Origin: a virus
Virus record (IMG/VR): IMGVR_UViG_3300035633_001091
Span: 1 to 22,263 of that record
Reading direction: 5' to 3' (one strand)
Length of the DNA stretch: 22,263 nucleotides
Of this stretch, positions 21,265-22,263 are shown piece after piece. A program made the translations under genes and the position numbers. How positions within the stretch are numbered: position 1 is the first letter of the stretch; each line of letters opens with the position of its first letter. The notes below the pieces were generated by a model. The model saw nothing but the letters and a program-made list of their open reading frames with translations. It was not told the origin of the DNA and did no database searches.

Positions 21265-22263
21265 ATGGCAGTAAGTGACGGTCAGGACGTAAATGCGCTT
21301 GTTTCAAATGCGGCGTTTGCGAGTAAACAGCAAGACAATACACTTGATGGAAAACAAGATCTTAATAACTCAGACGCTGAGTCTGGCGCTCCGGTTACTA
21401 ATGTTCAGCGAGAGTTAAACGGTCTTAACAGTTACACTGGGTCAACGTCTGGTAGTAATGAAGATCGTTTACCGACTTGGGTCGATAATTCTGTGGGTAC
21501 TTCGAGTGACACATTAAAGGGTCGATCTGAAGCACTAACAACGGTTGTAGATGCTAACCGTACTCTTTCACAAACAAACCAAACAAACATTGCGACAAAT
21601 ACTGCAAACATTGCAACTAACACTCAGGAGCTTGCCGATACTCGCAGTGCTCAGGGCACAGCGTTTGGCGAAACTGATATCGGAACTTTTCCAGGCGCTA
21701 TTATTACGGATAATGTGAGTGTAAAAACTGCGCTTACTGAGCTTGAGGCTGCGATCGAGGGTATTCCGTCTGGCTTAAGGCTTCGCGGCAACTGGGATGC
21801 TGCGACTAACACTCCAACTTTGGTTTCGGGTGGCGCTGGTAATGCTGAGGGTGATTACTACAACGTATCGGTTGCGGGATCGACTAACCTTGATGGTGAG
21901 ACCAACTGGGAGGTTGGGGACTGGGCCGTGTTGGTTGACGACGGGGCTGGCGGACAGGTTTGGGATAAAATTGATAACTCTGAAACTGTTACGAGTGTAA
22001 ATGGCCAGACGGGCGTTGTTGTTTTAGATTCTGATGACGTTGCTCAGGGTTCTACAAATCTTTACAACCAAACCCATACCGGTGATGTAACAGGTTCGAC
22101 AGCTTTAACGCTTGAGTCGGTTGCAATTACTGGCCAAACGACTGAGGTGCCTGAAAATGGCGATTTTGTTTTGTTTTCTGATACATCAGACAGTGGATCT
22201 CTTAAAAAAGCTGATTTGGCAGACTTGCTCGGTAGCGGCTCGGGTGTTGGCGGGATTAACTAT
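21265..22263 (+). CDS. Tail fibre protein, C-terminal part outside window
   Basis: The frame is open from ATG 21265 (AAGGGG site upstream) to the right edge, giving 333 residues. Residues about 85-127 form a coiled coil with a seven-residue repeat (TNIATNTANIATNTQ). VKTALTELEAAIEGI (153-167) is a trimerisation-like linker. LRGNWDAATNTPTL (172-185) and EGDYYNVSVAG begin a small beta module of the kind common in tail fibres. TSVNGQTGVVVLDSDDV (243-259) is a very widespread phage fibre motif, followed by HTGDVTGSTALTL. The receptor-binding tip lies beyond the window. A fibre chaperone or second fibre gene may follow. Confidence 0.85.
   Translation, partial: MAVSDGQDVNALVSNAAFASKQQDNTLDGKQDLNNSDAESGAPVTNVQRELNGLNSYTGSTSGSNEDRLPTWVDNSVGTSSDTLKGRSEALTTVVDANRTLSQTNQTNIATNTANIATNTQELADTRSAQGTAFGETDIGTFPGAIITDNVSVKTALTELEAAIEGIPSGLRLRGNWDAATNTPTLVSGGAGNAEGDYYNVSVAGSTNLDGETNWEVGDWAVLVDDGAGGQVWDKIDNSETVTSVNGQTGVVVLDSDDVAQGSTNLYNQTHTGDVTGSTALTLESVAITGQTTEVPENGDFVLFSDTSDSGSLKKADLADLLGSGSGVGGINY

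Noticed and set aside
1-22263. tRNA genes, CRISPR arrays, insertion sequences, integrase or attachment sites
   Set aside because: None could be recognised. Nearly all sequence is accounted for by phage genes, and no clustered direct repeats with spacers or transposase motifs were seen.

Overview
This window is about 22 kb of a tailed double-stranded DNA bacteriophage, or a prophage of that type, and it is almost entirely coding. A tape-measure gene, a tail-tube gene and a frameshifted tail-assembly chaperone pair all point to a siphovirus with a long non-contractile tail. The tape measure of about 820 residues suggests a tail somewhat over 100 nm by the usual 0.15 nm per residue rule. Strong AGGAGG-type ribosome sites, ATGA/TAATG stop-start overlaps and an A AAA AAG frameshift site fit a Gram-negative host. 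The moderately AT-rich composition and the style of the fibre and decoration proteins suggest a marine gammaproteobacterium, but that is only inference. No host gene, integrase or attachment site is visible.

Layout. (1) Positions 1-760 are read leftward: a Sak4-like RecA-fold ATPase that runs off the left edge, preceded by a small one-pass membrane protein. (2) Positions 761-1144 are a non-coding divergent control region with two clear leftward intrinsic terminators, interleaved leftward promoter-like sequences and a 16-bp RNA-type hairpin. (3) From 1145 everything is read rightward. First comes a VapE-family primase-associated helicase/ATPase, then a very AT-rich gap (2507-2735), then a GC-rich unknown 87-residue gene. 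(4) A good sigma70-type promoter at 3075-3103 precedes a ParB-domain/DNA methyltransferase fusion. From there to the right edge no gap exceeds about 30 bases, so this promoter may drive the whole 19-kb late region. (5) Packaging and head: terS, terL, a small basic protein, portal, two adjacent related gpG/gp10-like proteins, scaffold and major capsid protein. (6) Positions 10397-15215 hold an unusually long block of eight genes between capsid and neck, rich in beta-sandwich, jelly-roll and repeat modules. They are probably capsid decoration or head-fibre proteins. (7) Neck and tail: a two-pass membrane protein, a connector with an EF-hand-like loop, a tail terminator-like protein, a tail tube with an inserted domain, the frameshifted chaperone, tape measure, a tail-tip protein and a tail fibre cut by the right edge.

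The most solid non-obvious features are the -1 frameshift signal at 17716-17756 and the three-part leftward control region. The tandem duplication of the gpG-like gene and the repeated beta modules in the post-capsid island are also well supported. The best candidate for something undescribed is that island as a multi-protein capsid-surface apparatus. The second is the set of leftward promoter-terminator units as possible short RNAs.
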